Below are positions 44,467-53,359 of a stretch of 64,000 nt of DNA, one piece after another (within the stretch, counting starts at the first letter, position 1; every line of letters starts with the position of its first letter). This stretch comes from Lentzea albidocapillata (GTDB taxonomy: Bacteria > Actinomycetota > Actinomycetes > Mycobacteriales > Pseudonocardiaceae): contig NZ_JOEA01000022.1 in the NCBI RefSeq assembly GCF_000719115.1, positions 1-64,000 on the forward strand. The letters are read 5' to 3'. The notes beneath the pieces were generated by a model. It saw only the letters and a program-made list of their open reading frames with translations, did not search any database and had not been told where the DNA came from. A program made the translations under genes and the position numbers.

Positions 44467-44500
44467 GAGGGTTCGCCCAGGTGGGCGGACCCTCGTCTCA
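44467..44500 (+). terminator. tRNA-Thr terminator
   Basis: GAGGGTTCGCCCA (44467-44479) and TGGGCGGACCCTC (44482-44494) form a 13-base stem with one T-G mismatch, 11 bases after the tRNA, followed by GTCTCATTT. Confidence 0.8.
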
Positions 44501-44518
44501 TTTCCGGCGGCACGGTCG

Positions 44519-46171
44519 TCAGCTTTTGCGAACGAGTCCGGTAAAGCCCGCGACACTGAGCGTGGCGAACGACCAACCCAGGATCTGCACGACCCAGCCT
44601 GCTCCGGTCGCCCACTGTCCTGCTGGTCCGTTCGCCAGTTCGCATCTGGGTGTGCCACCGAGCTTCACGAGCGGGATCGCGAGATCCGCCGCAAGACTGA
44701 TCCTGTTCACAGGTGAACAGGAGTTCGCGGGGCGGTCTTTGGCCGGTGTCAGGCCGTTATAGGCGTTGGTCGTCCACACGAGACAGAGCGCGAGCAGGAA
44801 CGTGACGAGTAGGCCAATCACCGCCCGGGAGGGCCGGTAGCCGTAGCCGAGCGTGACGCCGAGGAACCAGTGCCACAGCCTGTTGCCGGGGTCGCCGCGA
44901 TGGCGCAGGTCGTCTTGTTGTGCGATCAGGACGCGCCGTGCGGTGTGCTCGTGCCCGGCGGCGCGGTGCACGGCGGCGAGTTGCTGGTACGGCTCAGCTT
45001 CGTACCCGAAGGTGTGGTCGCGCAGCATCGTGAGCCACGCGTCGGTGTCCTCCGGTGCGTCCGGATAGGACAGTCCCCGCACCGTCACGGTGAAGGCGTC
45101 GGCCGAGACGAGGTCCTCGGCTTCGAGCCCGAGCGCCCGGACCGTCTTCGTGCTGAAGAGATCGAGCTCGAGACCGTCACCGCGGTTGAGGAGAACGTCA
45201 GGGCGGATCGTGAGCTCGCTGCCGACGTCGCAGTTGCTGATCTCCAGCGCGGCCTTGCCGCTGTCCGCGTCGATGTCGGCCTCCCGGATGGTCAGGCTCG
45301 CCCCGACCGTCGTTCTGTGCAGCGACACGGCCTGGCCCGCGCGGCCGCGCACGAGGCCGGTCAGCAGAAGCCCCGCGCCGATCGTCGTGTCCACCATGCG
45401 GATGGTGGCGTCGGCCTCCCGCGAGACCGCGTCGATCCCGCCGAGCTTCACCTCGGAACGGATCCGCGCGCCATCCGTGCACAACGCCCCGCGCAGCACG
45501 GTGTCGCGCAGATCCAGCGCGCCGATGTCGGCTTCGAGGAGGAAGAGCGCGTCGGAGTCACCGCGGATGATCGCGTTCTCGGCGGAGAACACACCGCCGA
45601 CCTTCGCGCTGTTCGCGGTGATCGCGGGTCCGGCGAGCCCGGTGATCATGGCGTCGTCGAGGACCAGGTCACCGCCGATGTCGACGTTGTCCAGGTGCAG
45701 CGCGCATCCACCGCGCCATCCCGGCCTCGCGTACAACTCCCTCGCCATGAAAGAACCGGTGACCTTCAGGCCGTACGCGGTGAACGAACCGACGCTGGTG
45801 CCACCCAGCTGAAGGGTGCCGTCGATCTGGGCGTGGTCGAGGTCGAACTTGTCGCCGCACCGCGCGTGGGTCATCTCGAAGTTCCTGGTGCGCAGGCCTT
45901 CCGCCCGCACACCCCACACGTTCGTGCTGCTGAGGTCGATCGTGCCGATCTGCGCGTGCCGCAGGGTCAGTTCTTCCGGCAGGTGGCAGCCGACCAGGGC
46001 CAGCGGCCCGGCCATCGTCAGGAAGTCCAGGTCGAGCGTGCCGTCGATCCACGTCCGGCGGATCGTGAGACCGGTGGGCGAGTCCTGCGCTTCGATCACC
46101 ATCGCGCGGACGTCCTCTGCCTGCATGAAGATGTGTTTCTCGTCCTGCTCTGTCTCGTTAGGACGTGACAT
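44519..46171 (-). CDS. Membrane protein with right-handed beta-helix-like repeats
   Basis: 550 residues. Residues ~30-330 are made of ~20-residue repeats alternating small/hydrophobic residues and Asp/Gly turns (GTLDLDFLTM, GTIDLSSTNV, GDLVLDDAMI, GALDLRDTVL), as in pentapeptide-like or bactofilin-like beta-helices. A helical segment follows (about 385-440), then two C-terminal membrane helices (about 455-475 and 520-545). Similar streptomycete proteins are annotated 'membrane-associated oxidoreductase', but no cofactor motif is seen here. ATG 46171 (MSRPNETEQ) is only 10 bases from the divergent aldo/keto reductase start. Function unknown. Confidence 0.65.
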   Translation of the reverse strand: MSRPNETEQDEKHIFMQAEDVRAMVIEAQDSPTGLTIRRTWIDGTLDLDFLTMAGPLALVGCHLPEELTLRHAQIGTIDLSSTNVWGVRAEGLRTRNFEMTHARCGDKFDLDHAQIDGTLQLGGTSVGSFTAYGLKVTGSFMARELYARPGWRGGCALHLDNVDIGGDLVLDDAMITGLAGPAITANSAKVGGVFSAENAIIRGDSDALFLLEADIGALDLRDTVLRGALCTDGARIRSEVKLGGIDAVSREADATIRMVDTTIGAGLLLTGLVRGRAGQAVSLHRTTVGASLTIREADIDADSGKAALEISNCDVGSELTIRPDVLLNRGDGLELDLFSTKTVRALGLEAEDLVSADAFTVTVRGLSYPDAPEDTDAWLTMLRDHTFGYEAEPYQQLAAVHRAAGHEHTARRVLIAQQDDLRHRGDPGNRLWHWFLGVTLGYGYRPSRAVIGLLVTFLLALCLVWTTNAYNGLTPAKDRPANSCSPVNRISLAADLAIPLVKLGGTPRCELANGPAGQWATGAGWVVQILGWSFATLSVAGFTGLVRKS

Positions 46172-46181
46172 TCTGGGCACC

Positions 46182-47210
46182 ATGTCCTACCTCGCGGATA
46201 GCGCGCGCTACGACCAGATGACCTACCGGCGGACGGGACGCAGCGGCCTCAAGCTGCCCGCCATCTCGCTCGGTCTTTGGCACAACTTCGGCGGTGACCG
46301 GCCCTACGAGCTGGGCCGCGGAATCGCGCGGAGGGCGTTCGACCTCGGTGTCACGCACTTCGACCTCGCCAACAACTACGGTCCGCCCTACGGCTCGGCG
46401 GAGATCACGTTCGGGCAGATCCTGAAGGATGATCTCAGGCCGTACCGCGACGAGCTCGTCATTTCCACAAAAGCGGGCTACGACATGTGGGCCGGGCCGT
46501 ACGGGGAGTGGGGCAGCCGCAAGTACCTGCTCAGCTCGCTCGACCAGTCGCTGACCCGGATGGGCCTCGACTACGTCGACATCTTCTACTCCCACCGGTT
46601 CGACCCGGAGACGCCGCTGGAGGAGACCATGGGCGCGCTCGTGTCCGCGGTCCAGCAGGGCAAGGCGCTCTACGCCGGCATCTCGTCGTACTCGCCCGTC
46701 AAGACCCGCGAGGCCGCCGAGCTGCTCCGGTCCGCCGGTGTGCCGCTGCTGATCCACCAGCCGTCGTACTCGATGCTCAACCGCTGGATCGAGCCGGAGC
46801 TGCTGGACACGCTGGAGGAGGTCGGCGCGGGCTGCATCGCGTTCTCGCCGCTCGCGCAGGGCATGCTGACCGACCGCTACCTCACCGGCGTTCCCGAGGG
46901 CTCGCGCGCCTCGCAGGGCAAGTCGCTGTCGACGGACCTGCTCACCGACGAGAACCTCGCCCGCATCCGGTCGCTCAACGAGATCGCGCAGTCGCGCGGC
47001 CAGTCGCTCGCGCAGCTCGCGCTGACCTGGACGATCCGCGACCCGCGCGTCACGTCGGCGTTGATCGGCGCGTCCTCAGTGGGGCAGCTGGAGCAGAACC
47101 TCGCGGCCCTGCAGGCGCCGCCGCTGACCGACGACGAGCTCGCCGAGATCGACAAGCACGCCGTCGAGTCGGGCATCGACCTGTGGGCCACGTCGTCCCA
47201 GGCGGACTAG
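46182..47210 (+). CDS. Aldo/keto reductase (YghZ/L-glyceraldehyde-3-phosphate reductase type)
   Basis: 342 residues. The start MSYLADSARYDQMTYRRTGRSGLKLPAISLGLWHNFG matches the E. coli YghZ N-terminus over its whole length (first ~20 residues aligned). The catalytic Asp-Tyr-Lys-His set is visible: HFDLANNYG, ISTKAGYD and FYSHRFDPETP. It reduces aldehydes such as L-glyceraldehyde 3-phosphate or methylglyoxal with NADPH. The start codon is nearly back to back with the divergent membrane protein gene, and its 3' end overlaps the histidine kinase gene by 4 bases. Confidence 0.92.
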   Translation: MSYLADSARYDQMTYRRTGRSGLKLPAISLGLWHNFGGDRPYELGRGIARRAFDLGVTHFDLANNYGPPYGSAEITFGQILKDDLRPYRDELVISTKAGYDMWAGPYGEWGSRKYLLSSLDQSLTRMGLDYVDIFYSHRFDPETPLEETMGALVSAVQQGKALYAGISSYSPVKTREAAELLRSAGVPLLIHQPSYSMLNRWIEPELLDTLEEVGAGCIAFSPLAQGMLTDRYLTGVPEGSRASQGKSLSTDLLTDENLARIRSLNEIAQSRGQSLAQLALTWTIRDPRVTSALIGASSVGQLEQNLAALQAPPLTDDELAEIDKHAVESGIDLWATSSQAD

Positions 47211-48610
47211 TCCGGGTGCCGGGGGAGGCGGATCGTGAAGACCGTCGACCCCGGCCGGCTGGCCAGCTCGATCCTGCCGCCGTGCGCCTCCACCAGCGAC
47301 TGGACCACGGCGAGGCCCAGGCCGCTGCCGCCGCGCTGGCGGGTCCGCGAGTCGTCCACCCGGTAGAACCGGTCGAAGATCCGTGCCTGGTCGGCCGCCG
47401 GGATACCGGGTCCGCTGTCGCTCACCCTGATCACCGCCCAGCCGTTCTCGGCCGTCACCTTCAACGCCACCGACGTGCCCGCGGGTGTGTGCACGGCCGC
47501 GTTGGCCAGCAGGTTGTCGAGCACCTGCCGCAACCGCGTGGGGTCCGCGGTCATGGTCACCGTGTCGGCGTCGACGTCCAGCACGTGCGACGGCCTGCCC
47601 GCGCGGAACGCGTCCGCCGCCGCCTCCGCGATCACCGACAGGTCCAGCTCCTCCGGGCGCAGTGGTGGCTCGGTCGCCGCGGAGTCCAGGCGTGCCAGCA
47701 ACAACAGGTCGTCGAGCAGCACGCTCATGCGTGACGCCTCCGACCGCAGCTTCTCCAGGTGCTTCTCGCGTTCGCCCGGCTCGTTGGCCGCCGCGTACTT
47801 GAAGAGGTCCGCGTAGCCACGCAACGATGTGAGAGGCGTCCTCAGTTCGTGCGAGGCGTCAGCGATGAACCGGCGCAGGCGTTGTTCTGCGGCCGTGCGG
47901 GCGACCAAAGAAGTGTCGATGTGCGCGAGCATCTTGTTGAACGCCTCGCGCAGCTCCTCGACCTCGACGCCGCCGCCCCGTTTGTCCACCCGCACGGCGA
48001 GGTCACCCGAGTCGGTCAGGTCGTGCGACGAGATGTCGTGCGCGGTGTCGGCCATGTCCGACAGCGGCTGCATGCCCTTGCGGATCAACGCCTGGCCGCC
48101 CACCACCAGCGCGACCAGGGCAGCCAGGAACGCGATCACGCTGACCGTGATCAACTGCGAGATCGTGCCGTCCCTGTCGTCCAGCGGGGCTGCGCTGACC
48201 AGCACGATCTCGTTGTCGACGATCTCGCAGGCGCGCAGCCGGAACTTGCCGTCGCCACGCAGGTAGTCGGTCGCGAACAGGTCGCCGTTCAACGCCTTCT
48301 TCGCGATGGCGTCGAACTCCTCCCGATCGGCCGGCTGCTGCTCGCCCGGCTGGGGCCGCAGCTCGCCGTCCTGCATCTTGTAGACGACGGCGAACCAGTC
48401 CGGGGGAAGCTTGCTGACCTTCCCGTAGTGCTGGACCTCCTTCGCCGCGCCCGTCTGGCTGATCGCCATCTGGTCGTCGAGGCGGCGGTCCAGGAAGTCC
48501 TGCATCGACGTGACCATGACCCAGCCGACGATGACGAACACCGTCAACGCCAGCGCGCCGAGGGCCAGCGCGAGCCGGGTGCCCAGCCGCCACTGGCTGA
48601 CAGGCTTCAT
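47207..48610 (-). CDS. Sensor histidine kinase
   Basis: 467 residues. Two membrane helices (about 13-35 and 165-190) flank a ~130-residue extracytoplasmic sensor with a single cysteine pair-free fold. A HAMP linker follows, then HisKA with FIADASHELRTPLTS, N-box NLLANAAVHTP, DSGPGIP and GGSGLGLAVV. It is the TrcS/PrrB-like membrane kinase for the response regulator encoded immediately upstream (ATGA overlap). ATG at 48610. The pair is divergent from the ferric-reductase operon and probably controls it. Confidence 0.95.
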   Translation of the reverse strand: MKPVSQWRLGTRLALALGALALTVFVIVGWVMVTSMQDFLDRRLDDQMAISQTGAAKEVQHYGKVSKLPPDWFAVVYKMQDGELRPQPGEQQPADREEFDAIAKKALNGDLFATDYLRGDGKFRLRACEIVDNEIVLVSAAPLDDRDGTISQLITVSVIAFLAALVALVVGGQALIRKGMQPLSDMADTAHDISSHDLTDSGDLAVRVDKRGGGVEVEELREAFNKMLAHIDTSLVARTAAEQRLRRFIADASHELRTPLTSLRGYADLFKYAAANEPGEREKHLEKLRSEASRMSVLLDDLLLLARLDSAATEPPLRPEELDLSVIAEAAADAFRAGRPSHVLDVDADTVTMTADPTRLRQVLDNLLANAAVHTPAGTSVALKVTAENGWAVIRVSDSGPGIPAADQARIFDRFYRVDDSRTRQRGGSGLGLAVVQSLVEAHGGRIELASRPGSTVFTIRLPRHPD

Positions 48611-49305
48611 TCCGCTGCTCGGCGGAGCACGTACCCCACACCGCGCACGGTGTGGATCAACGGCTCGCGGCCGTCGTCGAGCTTGCGGCGCAGGTGGGAG
48701 ATGACGAGCTCGACCACGTTCGAACGGCCGCCGAAGTCGTACTCCCACACGTGGTCGAGGATCTGCGCCTTGGTCAGCACGGCCGGCGAGCGCCGCATCA
48801 GGTACCGCAGCAGCTCGTACTCGGTCGGCGTCAGCGTCACGAGCTTGCCGCCGCGACGGACCTCGCGGGTGTCCTCGTCCATCAGCAGATCGGAGACCTT
48901 CAGGACCGAACGCTTCCACGACGGACCCGTCGAGCGGCGCAGCACGGCCCGAAGCCGTGCCATCAGTTCTTCGACCGAAAAAGGTTTCACGAGGTAGTCG
49001 TCGCCGCCTCGGGTGAGCCCCGCCACCCGGTCCGCGGTGCCGTCACGGGCCGTCAGAAAGACCACCGGCACCATCGCGCCGGCCGCCCGCATTCGATCAA
49101 GAACGGTGAATCCGTCCAGGTCAGGCAGCATGAGGTCGAGCACGACGATGTCGGGTTGGAACTCGGCGGCCTCTCTGAGGGCCTCTTCGCCGCTGAGCGC
49201 GGTCGCGGCCTGCCAGCCCTCGTAACGGGCGACCGTCGCGACCAGGTCAGCGATGTGCGGCTCGTCATCTACGACGAGCAATCGAACCGAGTTCCCCTTG
49301 TCCAC
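48607..49305 (-). CDS. OmpR-family response regulator
   Basis: 232 residues. Receiver domain: acidic pocket VVDDEP, phospho-acceptor Asp in DIVVLDLMLPDLDG, lysine in DDYLVKPFS. A winged-helix output domain ends HTVRGVGYVL. The GTG at 49305 (VDKGNSVRLL) fits the family; an upstream frame extension is arginine-rich and rejected. 136 bp separate it from the divergent reductase gene, whose promoter it likely binds. Confidence 0.95.
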   Translation of the reverse strand: MDKGNSVRLLVVDDEPHIADLVATVARYEGWQAATALSGEEALREAAEFQPDIVVLDLMLPDLDGFTVLDRMRAAGAMVPVVFLTARDGTADRVAGLTRGGDDYLVKPFSVEELMARLRAVLRRSTGPSWKRSVLKVSDLLMDEDTREVRRGGKLVTLTPTEYELLRYLMRRSPAVLTKAQILDHVWEYDFGGRSNVVELVISHLRRKLDDGREPLIHTVRGVGYVLRRAAE

Positions 49306-49441
49306 GTGCTCATGGTGCGTCACCTGATGGCTCTCCCGCTCGATCGACAGGAAGTCGACAGCGGAGGCAAAGCGGAGCCACAGCTCGAACGCAAAGGATC
49401 GAGACCGACCGCCAGAGACCGCCCTGACCGAGGAGCCCGCC

Positions 49442-50800
49442 GTGACGACCACCCTGCAGCCCCCCGTGCGACCGGCCCCGGCCGGTCGGGCGACGCCGCA
49501 CAAGGTGCTGGCCAAAGCCGGCCTCTACGTGTTCCTCCTCGCCAACGCGGCCTTCGTGACGTACCTGTTCAACGTGGCGGGCGTCGGCTCGAACAAGCTG
49601 ATCAACTTCGGCCGGCTCGCGGGCCTGTACGGCGCGCTCGCCATGGCGTTCCAGCTGCTCCTGGTGGCGCGGCTGCCGTGGCTCGACCGGCGCCTGGGCA
49701 TGGACAAGCTCACCTCGTGGCACCGCTGGATCGGCTTCACGATCTTCTTCACGCTGGTCGGCCACCTGGTCTTCATCGCGCTGGGCAACGCGGGCGCGGA
49801 CGGCCCGATCGCCGAGGTCATCCGGCAGGCGACCGAGCTGGAGGGCATCCTCCGTGCGCTGGTGGCGTGGGCGATCATCATGGTCGTCGGCATCGTCTCG
49901 GCCCGCTTCGCGCGGCGCCGGCTGGCCTACGAGACCTGGCACTTCATCCACCTCTACACCTACGTCGCGATCTTCCTGGCGTTCTCGCACCAGGTCGCGG
50001 TGGGCAGCACGTTCCGCAAGTCCGCGCTCGCGACCGGCTACTGGTGGGGCCTCTGGGCGTTCGCGCTCGGGTCCGTCCTGATCGGACGCGTGGTGCTCCC
50101 GGCCTACCGCAACTGGAAGCACCAGTTCCGCGTCGCCGCCGTGGTGCCCGAGGCGCCCAACGTCGTCTCGGTCTACATCGAGGGCAAGGACCTCGACCGG
50201 CTCGGCGCCAAGGCCGGCCAGTTCTTCCTCTGGCGCTTCCTGACCAAGGATCGCTGGTGGCAGGCCAACCCGTTCTCGCTGTCCGCGGCACCGAACGGCA
50301 AGTACCTGCGCCTCACCGCGAAGGCCCTGGGCACCGGCAGCGCGGACATCCGCAACATCAATGTCGGCACCCGCGTGTTCGCCGAGGGCCCGTACGGCGC
50401 CTTCACGACCATGCACCAGACCAAGCCCAACGCGTTGCTCGTCGCGGGCGGTGTCGGCGTCACGCCGGTCCGTGCGCTGCTGGAGGAGATCAAGGGCCAC
50501 GTCGTGGTGCTCTACCGGGTCAGCGACCCGCGCGAAGCAGTGCTGCTGCGTGAGCTCGAAGGTCTCGCACGGGCCAAGGGCGCCGTGCTGCGCCTGGTCA
50601 CCGGTTCCTCGAAGGCCATCACCGCCAACGGTCCGTTGCTCGGCCCGGAGAACATCGTCGCGCTCGTGCCGGACGTGCAGGACCGCGACGTGTTCATCTG
50701 CGGCCCCGGCGGCATGACCGACGCGGTGATCACCAGCCTCGACGAACTGGGAGTGCCCAGCAACCAGATCCACGCCGAGCGCTTCGCGCTGGCCAACTGA
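49442..50800 (+). CDS. Ferric-reductase-like transmembrane flavoprotein
   Basis: 452 residues. Six membrane helices (about 25-220) carry paired histidines typical of the bis-haem ferric reductase/NOX core (SWHRWIGF, GHLVF, WHFIHLYTY, FSHQVAVG). An FAD/NAD(P)-binding ferredoxin-reductase-like domain follows (NPFSLSAAPNG, VAGGVGVTPVRAL, FICGPGGMTDAV). It moves electrons from cytoplasmic NAD(P)H across the membrane, here presumably to the FMN-binding protein encoded next. The GTG start comes soon after GAGGAG. First gene of a three-gene operon. Confidence 0.92.
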   Translation: MTTTLQPPVRPAPAGRATPHKVLAKAGLYVFLLANAAFVTYLFNVAGVGSNKLINFGRLAGLYGALAMAFQLLLVARLPWLDRRLGMDKLTSWHRWIGFTIFFTLVGHLVFIALGNAGADGPIAEVIRQATELEGILRALVAWAIIMVVGIVSARFARRRLAYETWHFIHLYTYVAIFLAFSHQVAVGSTFRKSALATGYWWGLWAFALGSVLIGRVVLPAYRNWKHQFRVAAVVPEAPNVVSVYIEGKDLDRLGAKAGQFFLWRFLTKDRWWQANPFSLSAAPNGKYLRLTAKALGTGSADIRNINVGTRVFAEGPYGAFTTMHQTKPNALLVAGGVGVTPVRALLEEIKGHVVVLYRVSDPREAVLLRELEGLARAKGAVLRLVTGSSKAITANGPLLGPENIVALVPDVQDRDVFICGPGGMTDAVITSLDELGVPSNQIHAERFALAN

Positions 50801-50814
50801 AAGGGCCCGACGAC

Positions 50815-51309
50815 GTGAAGAGGGCAATTCCCGTTCTGGCGCTGAGCGTGGCCGGCCTGGTTCCGGTCTGGATCTACTCGCCGGGTGCCGCGCACGAAGG
50901 CGAACTCAGCGAGGTCGCCGCGCCGCCGGCCCAGGAACAGACGCAGCAGCAGGCGGCACCGCAGGCGACGGCACGGCAGACGGCTGCACCGCAGGCCACC
51001 GGCGCCGCGCCGAAGACGACCCAGCAGCAGACCACCCAGCAGCAGGCCCAGAACCGCAGCGTGTCCGGGCCCGCGGTGAACACCTCCGAGGGCACCGTGC
51101 AGGTGCAGGTGACGTTGCAGGGGACCAAGATCGTCGACGTGAAGGCGTTGCGGGCGCCCAACAGCAACCCGACCAGGATGGCGCTGCCGCTGCTGCGCGA
51201 GTCGGCCCTGAAGGCGCAGAGCGCGGACATCGACACGGTGTCCGGCGCGACCGCGACCTCCGAGGGCTACAAGCAGTCGCTGCAGGCCGCGATCGACGGG
51301 GCGCAGTAG
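50815..51309 (+). CDS. Exported FMN-binding (flavinylated) protein
   Basis: 164 residues. N-terminal signal/anchor helix, a Gln/Ala/Thr-rich flexible stalk (about 35-80), and a small FMN-binding domain. The motif DTVSGATATSEGY near the C-terminus carries the Thr to which ApbE attaches FMN covalently through phosphoester linkage. It should work outside the membrane as the electron acceptor of the reductase. GTG start at 50815, 14 bases after the reductase; the ApbE-type transferase follows 2 bases after its stop. Confidence 0.9.
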   Translation: MKRAIPVLALSVAGLVPVWIYSPGAAHEGELSEVAAPPAQEQTQQQAAPQATARQTAAPQATGAAPKTTQQQTTQQQAQNRSVSGPAVNTSEGTVQVQVTLQGTKIVDVKALRAPNSNPTRMALPLLRESALKAQSADIDTVSGATATSEGYKQSLQAAIDGAQ

Positions 51310-51311
51310 CG

Positions 51312-52052
51312 GTGGCGGTGCGGCGCGTCGAGCAGATCATGGGGCTGCCGATCTCGGTGGACCTGCGTGACGGCGACGCCGCGCTGGCCGAGCGGGCGTT
51401 CGCCTGGCTGCGCGAGGCAGACGCCCAGTTCTCGCCGTTCAAGCCCGGCAGCGAGGTGTCCCGGCTGGACCGGGGTGAGCTCACCAGGGAAGAGCTCACC
51501 CCGGATCTCGTCGAGGTCCTCTCGCTGTGCGACTGGTACGAGCAGTCGACGGGCGGCGCGTTCACGGCACGGGTGCCGGGCCGCGGGCTCGACCCGTGCG
51601 CGGTCGTGAAGGGCTGGGCCGTGCAGCGGGCGGCGGACATGCTGCGCCAGGGCGGAGCCACGTCGTTCTGCGTCAACGCCGGCGGCGATGTCGTGACGGC
51701 CGGCGAACCCGAACCCGGAAAGCCTTGGCGCGTCGGCGTTCGGCATCCTGATCTCGCCGACCAGGTCAGCGTCGTGCTCGGCGTGCGGGACGGAGCCGTT
51801 GCCACGTCAGCGTTGTACGAACGCGGCAAGCACATCCTGGACGGCCGTACCGGTCAGCCCGTCACGGGGATCATGTCGGTCACGGTTTTCTCCGACGACC
51901 TCGCGATCGCGGATACCACTGCCACAGCAGCGTTTGCGCTGGGCAGGGACGGGATCGAGTGGGCGGCGGAGCAGGAGGACTGCGAGGTCTTCATCGTCGA
52001 CGAAGATCGTCGCGTGTACTCGAGTCCTGGACTTCCCGTACACATCTGTTAA
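51312..52052 (+). CDS. apbE: FAD:protein FMN transferase (ApbE)
   Basis: 246 residues. Typical ApbE landmarks: MGLPISVDLRD near the start, FSPFKPGSEVSRLDRGE, the FAD-binding region VVKGWAVQRAADML and NAGGDVVTAG, and DGRTGQPVTGIMSVTV with the conserved metal/flavin-site Asp. No signal peptide is evident, unlike classic exported ApbE; flavinylation might then occur before export or a twin-arginine-free route is used. It should modify the Thr of the FMN-binding protein encoded just upstream. Confidence 0.92.
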   Translation: MAVRRVEQIMGLPISVDLRDGDAALAERAFAWLREADAQFSPFKPGSEVSRLDRGELTREELTPDLVEVLSLCDWYEQSTGGAFTARVPGRGLDPCAVVKGWAVQRAADMLRQGGATSFCVNAGGDVVTAGEPEPGKPWRVGVRHPDLADQVSVVLGVRDGAVATSALYERGKHILDGRTGQPVTGIMSVTVFSDDLAIADTTATAAFALGRDGIEWAAEQEDCEVFIVDEDRRVYSSPGLPVHIC

Positions 52053-52166
52053 CATGCTCGCCCAACGGAGCCTTGACTCCGGGGCATGATTTCGTTGATC
52101 AAGAGCTGGATCGGAGCTCGCGCTCGGGGCAAGACCCGGCCTGCTGTCGACCAACTACTCGTGCGG

Positions 52167-52217
52167 AAGAGCCTGCTGCAGCGCGAATTCGGGAGCGCAC
52201 TGCGGCAGGCTCTTTCT
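52167..52217 (+). terminator. Terminator of the flavinylation operon
   Basis: AAGAGCCTGCTGCAG (52167-52181) pairs with CTGCGGCAGGCTCTT (52200-52214) with one mismatch, followed by TCTGTTTG. It also lies just downstream of the convergent ADP-ribosylglycohydrolase gene. Confidence 0.75.
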
Positions 52218-52223
52218 GTTTGG

Positions 52224-53258
52224 TTACGCGTAGCGGTCCTCGTTGAAGTCCAGGTTCACGGCGGACATGCCCAGATCGCGGCCCATCGCGTCCAGCACGT
52301 CCACCATCTCCAGCCCCATCAGCCAGTCGCGGGGCAGCGCGTCGGTGCCGTGCAGCGCGCCGAGCACGTTGCCCGTCAACGCCGCCGTGGCGTCGCTGCC
52401 GCCGGAGTGGTTCGCGGAGGCGCGCATCGCGTCCACGAACTGCGACGGCTTCGGGTGCGTCAGCACGGTGTAGACCGCGATCGCCAGCGCCTCCGGGCCG
52501 GTCCAGCCGCTGCCGAGCCGATCGACGCGCACGGACGAAGAGCCGTCGTGCTCGTCGGCCAGCACCACGGCGCGCGTCAGCACCGTCGCCGTGTACGTGT
52601 CGTCGCGCAGCACCCGGCCGATGACCTGGTCGATGGCCTCGCGCAACGGCCGGGCCTTCACGGCGAGCAGGTGCACCAGCAACGCCAGTGCGCCGCCGGA
52701 CACCCAGCCGCCCGTGCCACCGTGCGTCAGGGCCGCGAACCGGCAGCCGAGGTCGTACGCGATCGCCGCGGACGGCGCGAAGCCCGCCGGTGCGGTGCGG
52801 GTGACGCCGTTGCAGCCGGACGACTCGTTGTGCGGGTTCTCCGGAGTGGACGGTGTCTCAGCCGCCAGTGCGCGCAGGCACGTGAGGCCCGGCGAGCGGC
52901 TCTCGTACAGCCGTTCGTCGGCGAGCAGGCCGATCGCCCCGCGTTCGGGGGCCGGTTGCTGCTGGGTGATCAGCCAGCGTCGATAGCTGTGCCAGACCAT
53001 CTGGGACGGTTCCCACTCGCCGGTGCGCTTGCCGCGCACCCAGGCGCGCAGGTAGCCGTCGGCGGTGAACAACGTCAGCTGGGTGTCGTCGGTGAACAGC
53101 GCTGGCTTGGGTGGCCCCAGAACGCCCTCGGGACCGTGCTCGCGCTGGATGTCGGCCAGGCCGAGGTACTGCACGGGCGCACCGAGCGCATCACCGAGAG
53201 CGCCGCCGAGAAGGCACCCGGCGCCGCGGTCAACCACGGAATTCCTGTCTCGCGGCAC
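52224..53258 (-). CDS. ADP-ribosylglycohydrolase family protein
   Basis: 344 residues, all-helical DraG/ARH fold. Metal and substrate motifs: GALGDALGAPVQ at the N-terminus, TDDTQLTLF (two Mg-binding Asp) and the C-terminal HSGGSDATAALTGN (the usual DSD is GSD, one ligand changed). It would remove ADP-ribose from proteins or small molecules. GTG at 53258 (PRDRNSVV) is taken as the start; a GTG eight codons later is also possible. Divergent from the SARP regulator with about 100 bp between. Confidence 0.88.
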   Translation of the reverse strand: MPRDRNSVVDRGAGCLLGGALGDALGAPVQYLGLADIQREHGPEGVLGPPKPALFTDDTQLTLFTADGYLRAWVRGKRTGEWEPSQMVWHSYRRWLITQQQPAPERGAIGLLADERLYESRSPGLTCLRALAAETPSTPENPHNESSGCNGVTRTAPAGFAPSAAIAYDLGCRFAALTHGGTGGWVSGGALALLVHLLAVKARPLREAIDQVIGRVLRDDTYTATVLTRAVVLADEHDGSSSVRVDRLGSGWTGPEALAIAVYTVLTHPKPSQFVDAMRASANHSGGSDATAALTGNVLGALHGTDALPRDWLMGLEMVDVLDAMGRDLGMSAVNLDFNEDRYA

Positions 53259-53359
53259 GTGTGAACAGTAGCGTCCCGCGAACTTGGGCCGTACTTGTAT
53301 CTGAGACTCGGGCTTGCGCACCTGTTGAAGTGACGAGGTCAGCGCACCTGAGGAGGGGC

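Noticed and set aside
52086..52223. Small plus-strand gene after apbE (MISLIKSWIG...)
   Set aside because: It runs through the terminator hairpin and continues as a shadow of the ADP-ribosylglycohydrolase gene.
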